From contig NZ_BAZF01000004.1 in NCBI RefSeq assembly GCF_000813145.1, positions 248,001 through 312,000 on the forward strand: a DNA stretch of 64,000 nt, written 5' to 3'. Within the stretch, counting starts at the first letter, position 1; every line of letters starts with the position of its first letter. Positions 1-8,376 of this stretch are shown in pieces. The notes beneath the pieces were generated by a model. That model was not told the origin of the DNA. It saw nothing but the letters and a program-made list of their open reading frames with translations, and did no database searches. The DNA is from Geobacter sp. OR-1 (GTDB lineage: Bacteria; Desulfobacterota; Desulfuromonadia; Geobacterales; DSM-12255). The position numbers and the translations under genes are program-made.

Positions 1-697
1 TCTTGGGCAGATAATCGCCCAGATTGCCGGAATAGAGGCTGCGAACCGAGGTAAGCGGGTTCTGGATGGCCAGAACCAGATCCCTGCCAACACTGGTTGC
101 ATGGCGGAAAGGGGAAACCTCGTTGCGGTGATCGGTATGACACTTCCCGCAACCGCCGGTCCCGGGATAATAGAGATCGTGGCTGGTATGGCTCCCGGCT
201 GCGCCGCTATCTCCACCGCTCGGTGGTGCTCCGTGGCACTCAGCGCACCCTTCGGGCTGGACCAGGGGAGCAGAGCCCCAGGCTTTGGTCTCCCGCTCGA
301 AATGGCAGTTCACATTACTGCAGCTGCCCAGCCTGGGAACGGCTCGTTGGGGGAAGGCACTGCTGCCGTTTCTATAGACTGCGGTCACAGGCGAGTTATT
401 GATGTTCGGCTTGATCTCTATCAGTCTATTGGCATGACCTGGGCCGTATTCGGCCGTGTCCGGATGACAACGGGAACATGCCCCGGGAATGACGACCGGA
501 TCCATATGGGTTCGGTGATTTCCCTGAAAGCCACCGGTGCTGATATTCCGGTAAGCAGCATCAACCGGCCGGTAATCCGGCGGGGCCTTCCCGCCATGGC
601 ACTCGTAACACTCGATTGCCACCGCCGGGAGAGCCGGCCATAGAAATAAGACCGTAATCAGGCAGGCAAATAACTGAACCGGCTGTAATCGTAACAT
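1..697 (-). CDS. Multihaem c-type cytochrome, N-terminal part (gene continues past the window start)
   Basis: This is an exported electron-transfer protein, of which 232 residues are visible. Residues 1-27 form a Sec signal peptide (hydrophobic LITVLFLWPALPAVA). Five haem-binding motifs follow: CYECH at residue 30, CSRCH at 74, the expanded CSNVNCH at 126, CAECH at 151 and CGKCH at 183. The CxxxxCH spacing followed by further CxxCH sites is characteristic of a multihaem family abundant in Geobacter. The start was chosen because AGGGTGA lies 5-7 nt upstream of the ATG. The C-terminus lies outside the window, so the haem total and partner genes are unknown. The role in periplasmic or outer-surface electron transfer is inferred from the family; the haem motifs are seen directly. 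Confidence 0.88.
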   Translation of the reverse strand, partial: MLRLQPVQLFACLITVLFLWPALPAVAIECYECHGGKAPPDYRPVDAAYRNISTGGFQGNHRTHMDPVVIPGACSRCHPDTAEYGPGHANRLIEIKPNINNSPVTAVYRNGSSAFPQRAVPRLGSCSNVNCHFERETKAWGSAPLVQPEGCAECHGAPPSGGDSGAAGSHTSHDLYYPGTGGCGKCHTDHRNEVSPFRHATSVGRDLVLAIQNPLTSVRSLYSGNLGDYLPK

Positions 698-810
698 GCG
701 TATCACCCTGAGATGCCCCATAAAAGCGCTCTTTCACGAATCTGCAGTAAACAAAATTTAACCCGTTGTAATTAAAGCAATTTTCGTGCCCCTAAGCATT
801 CGGCACCATA

Positions 811-837
811 AAAAAACCCCCTGTAATCAGGGGGTTT
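811..837 (-). terminator. Rho-independent terminator of the chemoreceptor gene
   Basis: A 7-bp GC stem, CCCCCTG / CAGGGGG, is extended by three A-T pairs with a TAAT loop. Read on the minus strand, it is followed directly by a run of T. It lies just beyond the stop codon of the chemoreceptor gene. Confidence 0.85.
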
Positions 838-870
838 AATCTCCTCATGCACCCAAGTCCAGCCAGCCGG

Positions 871-2508
871 TCACAGCCGAAACTGCCCGACGATCCGCTG
901 CAGCTCCTCGGCGGTCCTGGCCAGCTGGTTGGCGGCAGTGGCCGACTCCTGGGCTCCCTTGGCCGTATCCTGAACCACCTCGGTGATCTGGTGGATGTTG
1001 TTGCTGATCTCGCCGGTGGTGGCGGTCTGCTCTTCCGCGGCCGTGGCCACCTGGTTTACCTGCATGGTGACGGCGTTGATCTGCTCCAGGATCTCCTGCA
1101 GGGCCTGGCCGCTCCTGGCCGCCTCGCTGGTCCCCTGCTCGACCTCCTGCACCCCGGCCTCCATGGCTGCCACCGCTCCTTTGGTCTCGTTCTGGATCGC
1201 CTTGATCATCTCGCTGATCTCGCGGGTCGCCTTGGTGGTCCGCTCGGCCAGGGCCCTGACCTCGTCGGCGACCACGGCAAAGCCTCGCCCCTGCTCGCCG
1301 GCCCGAGCCGCCTCGATGGCCGCGTTCAGGGCCAGCAGGTTGGTCTGGTCGGCGATGTCCTGGATGGTGGCGACAATGGCGCCGATCTGGTCGCTTCTCG
1401 CCCCCAGGCTCTCGACGGTCTTGGCGGTCTCCTGGACCCGGCTGGCGATCCGGTTCATTACCTGGACGGTATTGTTGACCACTTCCGAGCCGCTGCTTGC
1501 GGCCCGGCTGGCCTGGTTGCTCCCCTCGGCCGCCATCTGGCAGTTCTGGGCGATGTCGCCTGAGGTGGCCGACATCTCTTCACCGGCAGTGGCCACGGTG
1601 ACGGTCTGGGCCGCCACCTCTTCCGCGCCGGTGGCGATCTGCTCCGCGCTAGCCATTAGCTGCGTAGCTGCGGAGGCTACCTGGTTCGAGTTAGCTGCCA
1701 CGCTGGAGATGATACCGTGGAGCTTATCCATGAACGAATTGAAGGCGGTGCAGATATCGCCGAGTTCGTCCTGCGAGCGGTACTCAAGCCGCTTGGTAAG
1801 GTCGCCGTCTCCCTGGGAAATGTCCAGAACCATGTCATGCACGGCAGTTAACGGTTTCTTTATGGAGCGGATGATAATGAGCGCCATGACGATGGCCAGG
1901 ACAAAGGCAACCAGCACCATGCCCAGCATGAGTACCTGGATTCTGTTGCTTCCGGCTCCGGCCTCCTTGATCATCGCCGCCATCCGTGTGTCCTGCCCCT
2001 TGGCGAAATCGATTATCATCTCCTGGGCCTTGTCTGCTGCCTCCTTGTACGGCCCCATCGCCTTGTTGCCATCTTGGGGAGTCGTGATCGTCCCTCCCTT
2101 GACCTGCTCATACACCTTGTCAAAGCCGGCATTATACTCTTCGGTCAGTTTCCTGATGGCGGCGATGGTCTCCTTGTCCTTGGAGTTGTCAACCAGCTTG
2201 GCCATGGCGTCCATCCGCTCACTAAAACGGACCTTGTTATCATCGTACTTCTTTTTGTATTCTTCTACTTTTGCCGTGTCGCCGACGTTCAGGAACAGGT
2301 CTTTTTCGTAGCGCCGGAAGATGTTCATGTTGGCGCGGGTGCGCTGGGCATACTCAACCAGCTTGGCGTCAGTCCCGGCAATGTCGTTTATGTAAAATTC
2401 TGACTTCTGCAGCCCCCAATACCCGGTGCCGCCGACCACTGCCAGAAAGAGCAGAAGAACACTGAAGCTGAGGATTAAACGGGTCGAGATCTTCAAATTA
2501 CTCATCAT
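871..2508 (-). CDS. Methyl-accepting chemotaxis protein with four-helix-bundle sensor
   Basis: This is an inner-membrane chemoreceptor of about 545 aa that passes ligand signals to CheA/CheW. A first membrane helix (about residues 11-29) is followed by a helical periplasmic sensor of the 4HB type, a second helix (about 190-214), a HAMP linker, and the long cytoplasmic coiled coil. The coiled coil carries the signature hairpin tip with [19 protein letters not shown] and [13 protein letters not shown]. The start is the first ATG of an ATG-ATG pair, with GGAGG 7 nt upstream; a start ten codons further out lacks such a site. It appears monocistronic, with its own terminator downstream. The ligand cannot be read from the sequence. 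Confidence 0.93.
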   Translation of the reverse strand: MMSNLKISTRLILSFSVLLLFLAVVGGTGYWGLQKSEFYINDIAGTDAKLVEYAQRTRANMNIFRRYEKDLFLNVGDTAKVEEYKKKYDDNKVRFSERMDAMAKLVDNSKDKETIAAIRKLTEEYNAGFDKVYEQVKGGTITTPQDGNKAMGPYKEAADKAQEMIIDFAKGQDTRMAAMIKEAGAGSNRIQVLMLGMVLVAFVLAIVMALIIIRSIKKPLTAVHDMVLDISQGDGDLTKRLEYRSQDELGDICTAFNSFMDKLHGIISSVAANSNQVASAATQLMASAEQIATGAEEVAAQTVTVATAGEEMSATSGDIAQNCQMAAEGSNQASRAASSGSEVVNNTVQVMNRIASRVQETAKTVESLGARSDQIGAIVATIQDIADQTNLLALNAAIEAARAGEQGRGFAVVADEVRALAERTTKATREISEMIKAIQNETKGAVAAMEAGVQEVEQGTSEAARSGQALQEILEQINAVTMQVNQVATAAEEQTATTGEISNNIHQITEVVQDTAKGAQESATAANQLARTAEELQRIVGQFRL

Positions 2509-2622
2509 GGTTCGGCCTCCGGCTGTAAGGATTTGCATCCAAATTCCTACATAAGGTTACATTCTGATGGACCTATGTCAAATCAGGTAATTCCCGTACA
2601 CGATCAATCTGCTGATGAAACG

Positions 2623-2655
2623 AAAAAGAGCCCCAGGCTCAGGCCAGGGGCTCTT
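2623..2655 (-). terminator. Rho-independent terminator of the NrfJ-like gene
   Basis: The stem AAGAGCCCC / GGGGCTCTT encloses a GC-rich loop. On the minus strand it is followed by TTTTT. It lies about 25 bp past the stop codon of the NrfJ-like gene. Confidence 0.85.
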
Positions 2656-2680
2656 CTTGCTACGCCAATATAGAAAACTT

Positions 2681-3475
2681 TTACTGGATGGTTATGTTCG
2701 CCTTCTCGATGATGACGTTGTACTTGTAGCCGCCACCGAAGTCCTTGTTGGTTTCCAGTTTCCCTTTGACCGTAACCAGGTCGCCCACGATCGGTATGGC
2801 ATCGGAAGTGACGACAAGGTCATTGTCGGCGGTCATATGGCTTCCGGTGCCGTCCTGCAGGTGGATCCAGTTCTTGTTCATGATGCCCGACGACACCTTC
2901 ACCACCTTGGCGTTGATCACCACCTGCTTGTTCTTCAGCTTGTCCTTTTTCTTGAAGACCTCGGTAATTGTGTAGGCGTTCTTTCCGGTGGCCTTCTTCA
3001 CCTTCACCTTCTCGTCTGTGACCGCCACCGCGGCTCCCATGCTCCCCGGCGAACGAGATTCCTTTTTCGCGTCCTTCCCCTTGCCTTCCTTACCCTTGGC
3101 CAGGCCGTTGGAGAATATCACCTTGTCAAAGGTCCGCTTCAAAGTGGAGCTCTGGAAATTGACCATCTCCATCCCCCCCTCGAAAGTGAGCTGTTCACCC
3201 ACATTCACCTTCAGTTCCGGGGCCGCGACCCAGATCTTCTTGCCATCCTTCTGCTTCATCAGCACGTAACTGTAGCCGCCGCTGTTGATGGTCTGCACCA
3301 CCCTGCCGGTAATATCCGGGCTGGGCTTAACCGGCTGCGGTGCGCTTTGTTGCTGTGGCGCAGAAGCCGACGGGTTGGCGGGGTTCCACTGGGGCTCAGC
3401 CATGTTGCCGAAACCGAAGGATGCAGCCGGCGCTAGGATCAGAGCAAGTACAACTGCCGAAAGAACGCGGTTCAT
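2681..3475 (-). CDS. Exported two-domain OB-fold protein, NrfJ-like
   Basis: The protein has about 264 aa. Residues 1-22 form a signal peptide. A Pro/Gln-rich stretch precedes a first domain (ITGRVVQTINSGGYSYVLMK, then WVAAPELKVNVGEQLTF). A Lys-rich linker separates this from a C-terminal OB-fold domain with the hallmark GIMNKNWIHLQDGTG and DLVTVKGKL. Both domains resemble NrfJ, a small periplasmic protein associated with cytochrome c nitrite reductase in epsilon- and deltaproteobacteria. No nrf genes are adjacent, so a role in nitrite reduction is not supported here. The start has AAGGAG 6 nt upstream and discards a 25-codon extension without a ribosome site. The gene is monocistronic with its own terminator. 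Its function beyond export and ligand binding is unknown. Confidence 0.75.
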   Translation of the reverse strand: MNRVLSAVVLALILAPAASFGFGNMAEPQWNPANPSASAPQQQSAPQPVKPSPDITGRVVQTINSGGYSYVLMKQKDGKKIWVAAPELKVNVGEQLTFEGGMEMVNFQSSTLKRTFDKVIFSNGLAKGKEGKGKDAKKESRSPGSMGAAVAVTDEKVKVKKATGKNAYTITEVFKKKDKLKNKQVVINAKVVKVSSGIMNKNWIHLQDGTGSHMTADNDLVVTSDAIPIVGDLVTVKGKLETNKDFGGGYKYNVIIEKANITIQ

Positions 3476-3563
3476 ATGAATCTCCTTGACGCATGGATAG
3501 AATCGGATAACGTTCCAGTTATAAAGCAGTGGCGAGAAGTTGTCAAACAAAGGAGCTCAATGA

Positions 3564-4085
3564 ATGGCAGATAGAATCAGGATCGGCGTCAGCGCCTGTC
3601 TTCTGGGCGAACGGACGCGGTACGACGGCGGACACAAGCACGACCGGTACATCACCGGGACTATCGGCGAACTGTTCGACCTGGTAGCGGTCTGTCCGGA
3701 AGTGGAATGCGGCCTGCCGGTCCCCCGTGAGCCGATGCGCCTGGAAGGTGATCCGGCCGCTCCGCGGCTGGTGGTCATAAGCTCCGGAGAGGAGTTGACG
3801 CTAAAGATGGCCGAATACTGCACGAGAAAGGTCGGGGAACTCCGCACCTGCAATATCTGCGGCTTTATCCTGAAGGCGCGCTCCCCCAGCTGCGGTGTCT
3901 TCGGGGTACCGGTCACTGCTTCAGGGGAACCGGCAATGTCTGGAAGAGGGCTTTTTGCCGCCGCTGTGACCAAGGCGCTCCCCCTGCTGCCGCTGGAAGA
4001 AGAGGAACGGATGGCTGACCCGGAACTGCGGCGGAATTTCCTTGAGCGCGTCATTGCCTATCACAGCGGCAGGAACTCCACCTGA
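3564..4085 (+). CDS. DUF523 family protein
   Basis: This 173-aa cytosolic protein matches the DUF523 family across its length: an N-terminal VSACLLGERTRYDGGHK, then CPEVECGLPVPREPMRL and CNICGFILKARSPSCGVFG. The conserved Cys residues (SACLLG, CPEVECG, TCNICGF, SPSCG) suggest a metal or Fe-S site, but the biochemical role of this family is not established. AGGAG precedes the ATG. The gene is divergent from the NrfJ-like gene and convergent with the subtilase-like gene, separated from the latter by a hairpin. Confidence 0.85.
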   Translation: MADRIRIGVSACLLGERTRYDGGHKHDRYITGTIGELFDLVAVCPEVECGLPVPREPMRLEGDPAAPRLVVISSGEELTLKMAEYCTRKVGELRTCNICGFILKARSPSCGVFGVPVTASGEPAMSGRGLFAAAVTKALPLLPLEEEERMADPELRRNFLERVIAYHSGRNST

Positions 4086-4111
4086 TGCCCTGATTGGTGG
4101 CGGTCAGGGCA
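4086..4111. terminator. Convergent hairpin between DUF523 and subtilase-like genes
   Basis: Perfect 8-bp arms TGCCCTGA / TCAGGGCA span the junction of two converging genes and overlap the stop codon of the minus-strand gene. There is no strong T tract, so termination is only likely. Confidence 0.5.
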
Positions 4112-5186
4112 CTCCGGCAGCAGTCGCGGCACCGGACCGGGCAGCGCCCTGCTTGAGAGAAACCGGCCCGATGATGGAACAAGGCTCGATCCTGGAATAG
4201 AACCCACGCACATCTCTCGTGAACCAGACGAAGAATACGAACTCCTCCCCTGGCGCGCGATAACGGTAGCGATTCGTCCGGAGCGGGATTTCCCCTGAAA
4301 ACAGCAGTTCGCCACCAAGGGCGGTTATCTCTGAGAAAGTGAGCTCTTTACCGCTAGTTACTGGACGGGAGTTGAACTTGAAAACCGCATCAGCCGACCG
4401 TCGCGACTGTCTGAAGGAGTTGACCGCAAAATCGGCACTTAGACCCTGAACCCGGGCGATGACAGCGGCTGGGGCGAAAAGAGGCAGGGCCGCAGCATCC
4501 TGAAGCGCATTTGCGGCATAATAGTCGATCAGGCCATACCCGTATCGCGCCGGGTCATAACCGGTGGCGTAATTGGCTGCAGTTGAACGGAGGGCAGCCT
4601 TCACATCAAACCAGTTCCAGTCGGGATGACGGTATTTGATGGCTGCCATAAGCCCGGCAAGTTGCGCCGTGACCCCTGAAGGATAGGTGCTCTTCCCCTT
4701 GCCGTTCATGTAGGTAGTCGGCAAACCGAATTCGATCCCCCCGCCGGTCTTTCCGCCAACCTTGTTCACCGTGGCAAACGTTGCCGGAGGAGGGGCATTC
4801 GGGGACTGCGGCTGTTTCGGCTCATAGGCATATACGTGACAGAGCGAATTCGCGACCATATTCTGATAAAGAGCGGAATCAAACCGGCTGTCCCAGCCGG
4901 CGAAGCTGGATGACATCAGTGATGCGCCGTTGCTGAGCGCATCACTGATGAACTTATCCGGTGGCAGGAACGGACGGCCATCTTCCAGCGAGGAGGGTGT
5001 TACCACAACCTCGTCCTTCAGGCTCAGTCCCGCGTCTTCCACCGCGCCCCTGGCATTCGACAGCCCATGGGAGGTGTTTATCCTGAGTTTCACCACCCTC
5101 CCCGCAAGCGCCTGATCAATGGCGCTGCAGGCGCAGATGACCGCAACGGTTAGCGCAATCATCCGGATGAAGCCAAAACGGTTCAT
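4104..5186 (-). CDS. Exported subtilase-like (S8 fold) protein, probably degenerate
   Basis: The 360-aa protein has a signal peptide (residues 1-28). The recognisable part lies around residues 165-230: PSGVTAQLAGLMAAI, then HPDWNWFDVKAALRSTA and YGYGLIDYYAANAL. This matches the catalytic-Ser helix and C-terminal end of subtilases, where the family has GTSxAxPhvaG, P-W...VKxxL..TA and GxGxidaxaAv. A serine sits at the catalytic position, but the GT before it is YP. No convincing Asp or HGTHVAG motif is present upstream; INTSHG is the only candidate. About 130 residues of beta-rich domain follow. The start codon overlaps the stop of the S1-domain gene by 4 bp, so the two are translationally coupled. 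It could be an inactive binding protein rather than a protease. Confidence 0.55.
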   Translation of the reverse strand: MNRFGFIRMIALTVAVICACSAIDQALAGRVVKLRINTSHGLSNARGAVEDAGLSLKDEVVVTPSSLEDGRPFLPPDKFISDALSNGASLMSSSFAGWDSRFDSALYQNMVANSLCHVYAYEPKQPQSPNAPPPATFATVNKVGGKTGGGIEFGLPTTYMNGKGKSTYPSGVTAQLAGLMAAIKYRHPDWNWFDVKAALRSTAANYATGYDPARYGYGLIDYYAANALQDAAALPLFAPAAVIARVQGLSADFAVNSFRQSRRSADAVFKFNSRPVTSGKELTFSEITALGGELLFSGEIPLRTNRYRYRAPGEEFVFFVWFTRDVRGFYSRIEPCSIIGPVSLKQGAARSGAATAAGVP

Positions 5187-6379
5187 TTTTTCATCTTTGA
5201 CTTGAGCAGTTCGCCCAGAGAGCCGAGAGACTTGGTCGAACCCTCCGCAGCCTGCTGCCGGAATGCCGCCAGCTCGCTCTCCTCTTCTTCGACCGCGCGA
5301 CTGGCAGCGCCGAGCGAAAGGGAGATCTTACGGGCAGCCGTATCGAGGCTCTCCACCTTGACTTCGATCCGCTCCCCTTCCTTCAGCACCTCGCGCGGAT
5401 GGTTGATCCGCTTGCCGCCCCCCAGCCTGGATATCGGAATCAGGCCGTCAATTCCATCGGCCAGGGTCACGAATGCCCCGAAATTCGCCAGTCTGGAGAC
5501 CGTGCCGCTGACATATGACCCTTCAGGAAAATTCCCTGCCAGGCTCTCCCAAGGATCGGCAAGGGTATCACGCAGACTGAGCGAGATCTTCCCCCCTTCG
5601 CGGTCGACCCTCTTGACCAGCACCTTGACCTGCTGGCCCACTGAAAGCACTTCGGAGGCGTCTTTCACCCGCTTCCAGCCGAGCTCGGACATCGGGATCA
5701 ACCCTTCGATCCCGCCGATATCGACAAACGCCCCGAACTCCCTGAGCGATGCAACTGTGCCGGACACTATCTCACCTTCCGTGACCGTTTCCCAGGCAGC
5801 CGCACGCTTTGCCTGGCGCTCCTCGTCCAGCAGGACGCGTCGGGAGACGACAATGCTCCGCCCATTCTCGCGGTATTCCGTGATCCGGAACTGGAAATGC
5901 TTGCCGATAAACTGTTCAGCACCTTCATCGCGTCTCAGCCCGGTCTGGGAAAAGGGACAGAAAGCCCGGCTTCCGCCAACCTTCACCTCGTAGCCACCCT
6001 TGACCTCTTTTTCAACCAATCCTTGGACCGGGATCCCCCCATTGAAGGCATCCTCAAGCTGACTGCTCCCGCCGGCGGAACCGTCCATGCGCGTAGTGAA
6101 GCGCATCTCGCCATGGCGGCTGGCCACAAACCAGGCGGAAACCTTGGCTCCTTCCGTAACGGTCAGCGTTCCGTCTTCGTTCAGGAACTCTTTCCTGTCC
6201 AGCACCCCTTCACCCTTGGCGCCGGTATCGATAAACACCCATTCAGCAGTAATCTTGATGACTTTCGCTTCGATCTTCTGCCCTGGTGTGAACCGGGCAA
6301 AAGAACTGTCGCTGGCTGCCAGCAGCGTAGCAAAATCCTCTTCCCCTTCTACCGGCATCTCTTTTTCATCATTCACCAT
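5183..6379 (-). CDS. S1-domain RNA-binding protein (short RpsA-like)
   Basis: This 398-aa cytosolic protein contains four successive S1 OB-fold repeats: about residues 32-97 (GQKIEAKVIKITAEWVFIDT), 112-180, 200-270 (GEIVSGTVASLREFGAFVDI) and 285-355 (GSYVSGTVSRLANFGAFVTL). The last two are the most canonical, with LIPMSEL / LIPISRL. It is shorter than the six-repeat ribosomal protein S1 (about 550 aa) and is probably a paralogue rather than the main rpsA. A role in mRNA binding or translation is inferred from the domains. The gene is first in a two-gene operon and is coupled by a 4-bp overlap to the subtilase-like exported protein, an unexpected partner. Confidence 0.87.
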   Translation of the reverse strand: MVNDEKEMPVEGEEDFATLLAASDSSFARFTPGQKIEAKVIKITAEWVFIDTGAKGEGVLDRKEFLNEDGTLTVTEGAKVSAWFVASRHGEMRFTTRMDGSAGGSSQLEDAFNGGIPVQGLVEKEVKGGYEVKVGGSRAFCPFSQTGLRRDEGAEQFIGKHFQFRITEYRENGRSIVVSRRVLLDEERQAKRAAAWETVTEGEIVSGTVASLREFGAFVDIGGIEGLIPMSELGWKRVKDASEVLSVGQQVKVLVKRVDREGGKISLSLRDTLADPWESLAGNFPEGSYVSGTVSRLANFGAFVTLADGIDGLIPISRLGGGKRINHPREVLKEGERIEVKVESLDTAARKISLSLGAASRAVEEEESELAAFRQQAAEGSTKSLGSLGELLKSKMKK

Positions 6380-6415
6380 TGCACATCCCCCGGAAATCGT
6401 GATTTTGATACTAGG

Positions 6416-6430
6416 TCGGCATTATGCCGA
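6416..6430. promoter_or_regulatory. 15-bp palindrome in divergent promoter region
   Basis: A perfect inverted repeat, TCGGCAT / ATGCCGA around one base, lies between the divergent S1-protein and cytochrome genes. It could be an operator for either gene; no known factor is recognised. Confidence 0.35.
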
Positions 6431-6454
6431 TATCCGAAAAATAGCATCAGGGAG

Positions 6455-6482
6455 TAGAAATAGTCGGTCGATGCTATATAAT
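6455..6482 (+). promoter_or_regulatory. Candidate sigma-70 promoter of the seven-haem cytochrome gene
   Basis: A consensus TATAAT (6477-6482) is preceded, 16 bp away, by TAGAAA as a weak -35. It lies 33 bp before the chosen ATG. Confidence 0.4.
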
Positions 6483-6514
6483 TGATCTTCATAATAAACG
6501 GAAAGGTTCCCGGA

Positions 6515-7219
6515 ATGAACATATTTTTCAAATTACTTAAAATTTCACTATGTTCCGCATTCATGATGATCTGCAACCAATTTCCCGCGGCTGCGGCATC
6601 AGCAAATGAGAAACCGTGTTACGCCTGCCACCCCAGCAAGTTGACAAAGAAAGTGCCGCATCCGCCGGTAGCGGAAAAGGACTGCAAGGCCTGTCACAAG
6701 TCTGAAGGCGGCAATCACCAGCTTCAGAAGGGACTTTACGGGGTAAAGAAGCAAGGAGCCTCCATCTGCTATGATTGTCACGATGCCGAAATGGCAAAGG
6801 GGAAGTCGGTGCATGCGCCGGTCAGCGATAACGACTGCGTCAGCTGCCACGACCCCCATGGCGGATCGCGGGCAAGGTTTCTGAAAGGGAATTACCCGGC
6901 AGCTTCTGAAGCAGCTTTCAGTGAAGACGGATACTCGCTCTGCCTTTCCTGCCACGAACCGAAGGCCTTTACCGATGACGAGACCGGTTCGGCAACCGGG
7001 TTTCGCGACGGCAAGACCAACCTGCACGCGCTTCACGTCAAGGGGGCGGCGCTTACCTGCAAGGCCTGCCACAATGTCCACGCCGCACCGCAGCAGAAGC
7101 TGCTCAGCAATGCGAGCAAGAACAAGAACGGCGTAGAGATCTTGCTGAACATGACATTTTCCGCCTCCGGAGGGAGCTGCAAGATGACCTGCCACTCACC
7201 CGCAACCTACAACAGGTGA
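6515..7219 (+). CDS. Exported multihaem c-type cytochrome (doubled CxxCH motif)
   Basis: The protein has about 234 aa with a signal peptide (about residues 1-27, ending AAA-SA). It has seven candidate haem sites: CYACH, CKACH, CYDCH, CVSCH, CLSCH, CKACH and a C-terminal CKMTCH with the expanded CxxxCH spacing. Several fit the doubled-CxxCH layout, and extra His residues (HPPV, HQL, HAPV, HALH, HAAP) could be distal ligands. The start was set at the ATG after GGAAAGG instead of one 11 codons upstream that lies on top of the predicted -10. It is probably periplasmic and involved in extracellular or respiratory electron transfer. It is monocistronic, with promoter and hairpin on either side. Confidence 0.9.
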   Translation: MNIFFKLLKISLCSAFMMICNQFPAAAASANEKPCYACHPSKLTKKVPHPPVAEKDCKACHKSEGGNHQLQKGLYGVKKQGASICYDCHDAEMAKGKSVHAPVSDNDCVSCHDPHGGSRARFLKGNYPAASEAAFSEDGYSLCLSCHEPKAFTDDETGSATGFRDGKTNLHALHVKGAALTCKACHNVHAAPQQKLLSNASKNKNGVEILLNMTFSASGGSCKMTCHSPATYNR

Positions 7220-7225
7220 CATCCC

Positions 7226-7252
7226 GGGGCTCCGCGACTTATCCGGAGCCCC
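7226..7252 (+). terminator. Hairpin terminator after the cytochrome gene
   Basis: Perfect 9-bp GC arms GGGGCTCCG / CGGAGCCCC begin 7 bp past the stop codon. They are followed by only a short TT, so this may be a weak or Rho-assisted terminator. Confidence 0.6.
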
Positions 7253-7273
7253 TTACCTCACAGCGACTAATTA

Positions 7274-8029
7274 ATGACCCCAATTCATACTATAGATCAT
7301 TTTTCCGAGCAGGCCGCAGCATACCATGAGTTCAGGCCTGTCTACCCCCCGGCGCTGATCGGCTTCCTCGCCTCGCGCTCCCCGGGACGTTCGCTTGCCT
7401 GGGACTGCGGCTGCGGCAGCGGCCAATTCTCGGCAGGGCTGGCGGGATGGTTCGACCGGGTGGTGGCGACTGACCTCAGTTTCCAGCAGCTTTGGCAGGC
7501 GCCCAACAACCCGAAGATTTCCTATGTGGCAGCACTGTCAGAACAGGCACCGTTGGCCGATGGCTGCATTGACCTGGTCGTTGCGGCCCAGGCCCTGCAC
7601 TGGTTCAGGCTGGACGAGTTCTATGCCGAGGTCCGCCGGGTTTCCAAACCTGGGGGGATGGTGGCGGCGGTAAGTTACGGGCTGCTTGAGGTGTCTCCGG
7701 GGGTAGACCGACAGATCAGAAGGCTGCACAGTGAAATAGTCGGTCCGTTCTGGCCTCCGGAGCGAAAGTACGTCGACAGCGGCTATGCGGATCTCGATTT
7801 CCCTTTCGAGGAATTGCAGCCGCCCAGTCTGACGATGAAAGAGCACTGGACCCTCAAGAGGCTGGTCGGATACCTCGGGACATGGTCAGCAGTGCGGCGG
7901 TACATTGCCGCCAACGGCGCCGATCCGCTTGAACTGATCGCCGGGGAGCTCGAAACGGCCTGGGGCGACCCCCATGTCCGTCGCACCGTCAAATGGCCAT
8001 TGGCGATCAAGGCGGGAAGGGTTGGATAA
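7274..8029 (+). CDS. SAM-dependent methyltransferase (class I)
   Basis: This 251-aa cytosolic protein has the class I Rossmann signature. Motif I is WDCGCGSGQFS (about residue 41), motif II is VVATDLS, and post-motif residues include QAPLADGCIDLVVAAQALHW and VSKPGGMVAAVSYG. The LHWF segment resembles the trans-aconitate / UbiE-like methyltransferase group, but the substrate cannot be told. No strong ribosome site precedes the ATG. The stop codon lies within a hairpin that separates it from the converging Dabb gene. Confidence 0.85.
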   Translation: MTPIHTIDHFSEQAAAYHEFRPVYPPALIGFLASRSPGRSLAWDCGCGSGQFSAGLAGWFDRVVATDLSFQQLWQAPNNPKISYVAALSEQAPLADGCIDLVVAAQALHWFRLDEFYAEVRRVSKPGGMVAAVSYGLLEVSPGVDRQIRRLHSEIVGPFWPPERKYVDSGYADLDFPFEELQPPSLTMKEHWTLKRLVGYLGTWSAVRRYIAANGADPLELIAGELETAWGDPHVRRTVKWPLAIKAGRVG

Positions 8030-8059
8030 GGGCGGATTATAATTAATCTCGCCCTTATC
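8025..8059. terminator. Bidirectional hairpin between methyltransferase and Dabb genes
   Basis: Perfect 10-bp arms GATAAGGGCG / CGCCCTTATC enclose a 15-nt AT-rich loop. The hairpin overlaps the methyltransferase stop codon and serves both converging genes. There is no long T tract. Confidence 0.55.
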
Positions 8060-8071
8060 GAGGCATAGCCG

Positions 8072-8362
8072 TCAGGACTCGTAATCCGCCGACGCAACCG
8101 CCGAACTGATCGACCTCATGTACGGCGCCACATCCTCACCATGATACGGGTAAACCTGGTACGCCTGCATATCTGCCAAGGAATCGAATTTCGTGTACAG
8201 AGCCACGTCGTAGGAACGCTCCGTCCGCACTAAATCCACCCCGACCTCAAGATGCCTGAGCATCGGTATCTTGCCGGCCATGCTCTCCAGCTTCTCCCGT
8301 GCAGCCGCAATATTCGAGGCAGTCGGCTCCTTCAGTTTGAACAACACAATATGGGTTATCAT
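8072..8362 (-). CDS. Dabb family (stress-responsive alpha/beta-barrel) protein
   Basis: The 96-aa protein starts MITHIVLFKLKE and carries the family hallmarks LRHLEVGVD, YDVALYTKFDSLADMQAYQVYP and the C-terminal H...V region. Members fold as a dimeric ferredoxin-like barrel; cellular roles are mostly unknown. It lies 14 bp downstream of the PIG3-type oxidoreductase on the same strand and is probably co-transcribed with it. Confidence 0.85.
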   Translation of the reverse strand: MITHIVLFKLKEPTASNIAAAREKLESMAGKIPMLRHLEVGVDLVRTERSYDVALYTKFDSLADMQAYQVYPYHGEDVAPYMRSISSAVASADYES

Positions 8363-8376
8363 CAGTTCACAACTCC

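Noticed and set aside
698-810. GEMM-type cyclic dinucleotide riboswitch upstream of the cytochrome gene
   Set aside because: Such riboswitches are common before Geobacter cytochromes, but the conserved GEMM core was not found here or before the 6.5-kb cytochrome.
983-2311. 442-codon open frame antisense to the chemoreceptor gene
   Set aside because: Antisense to a clearly coding gene; hydrophobic and Ser-rich composition arises from the complementary strand.
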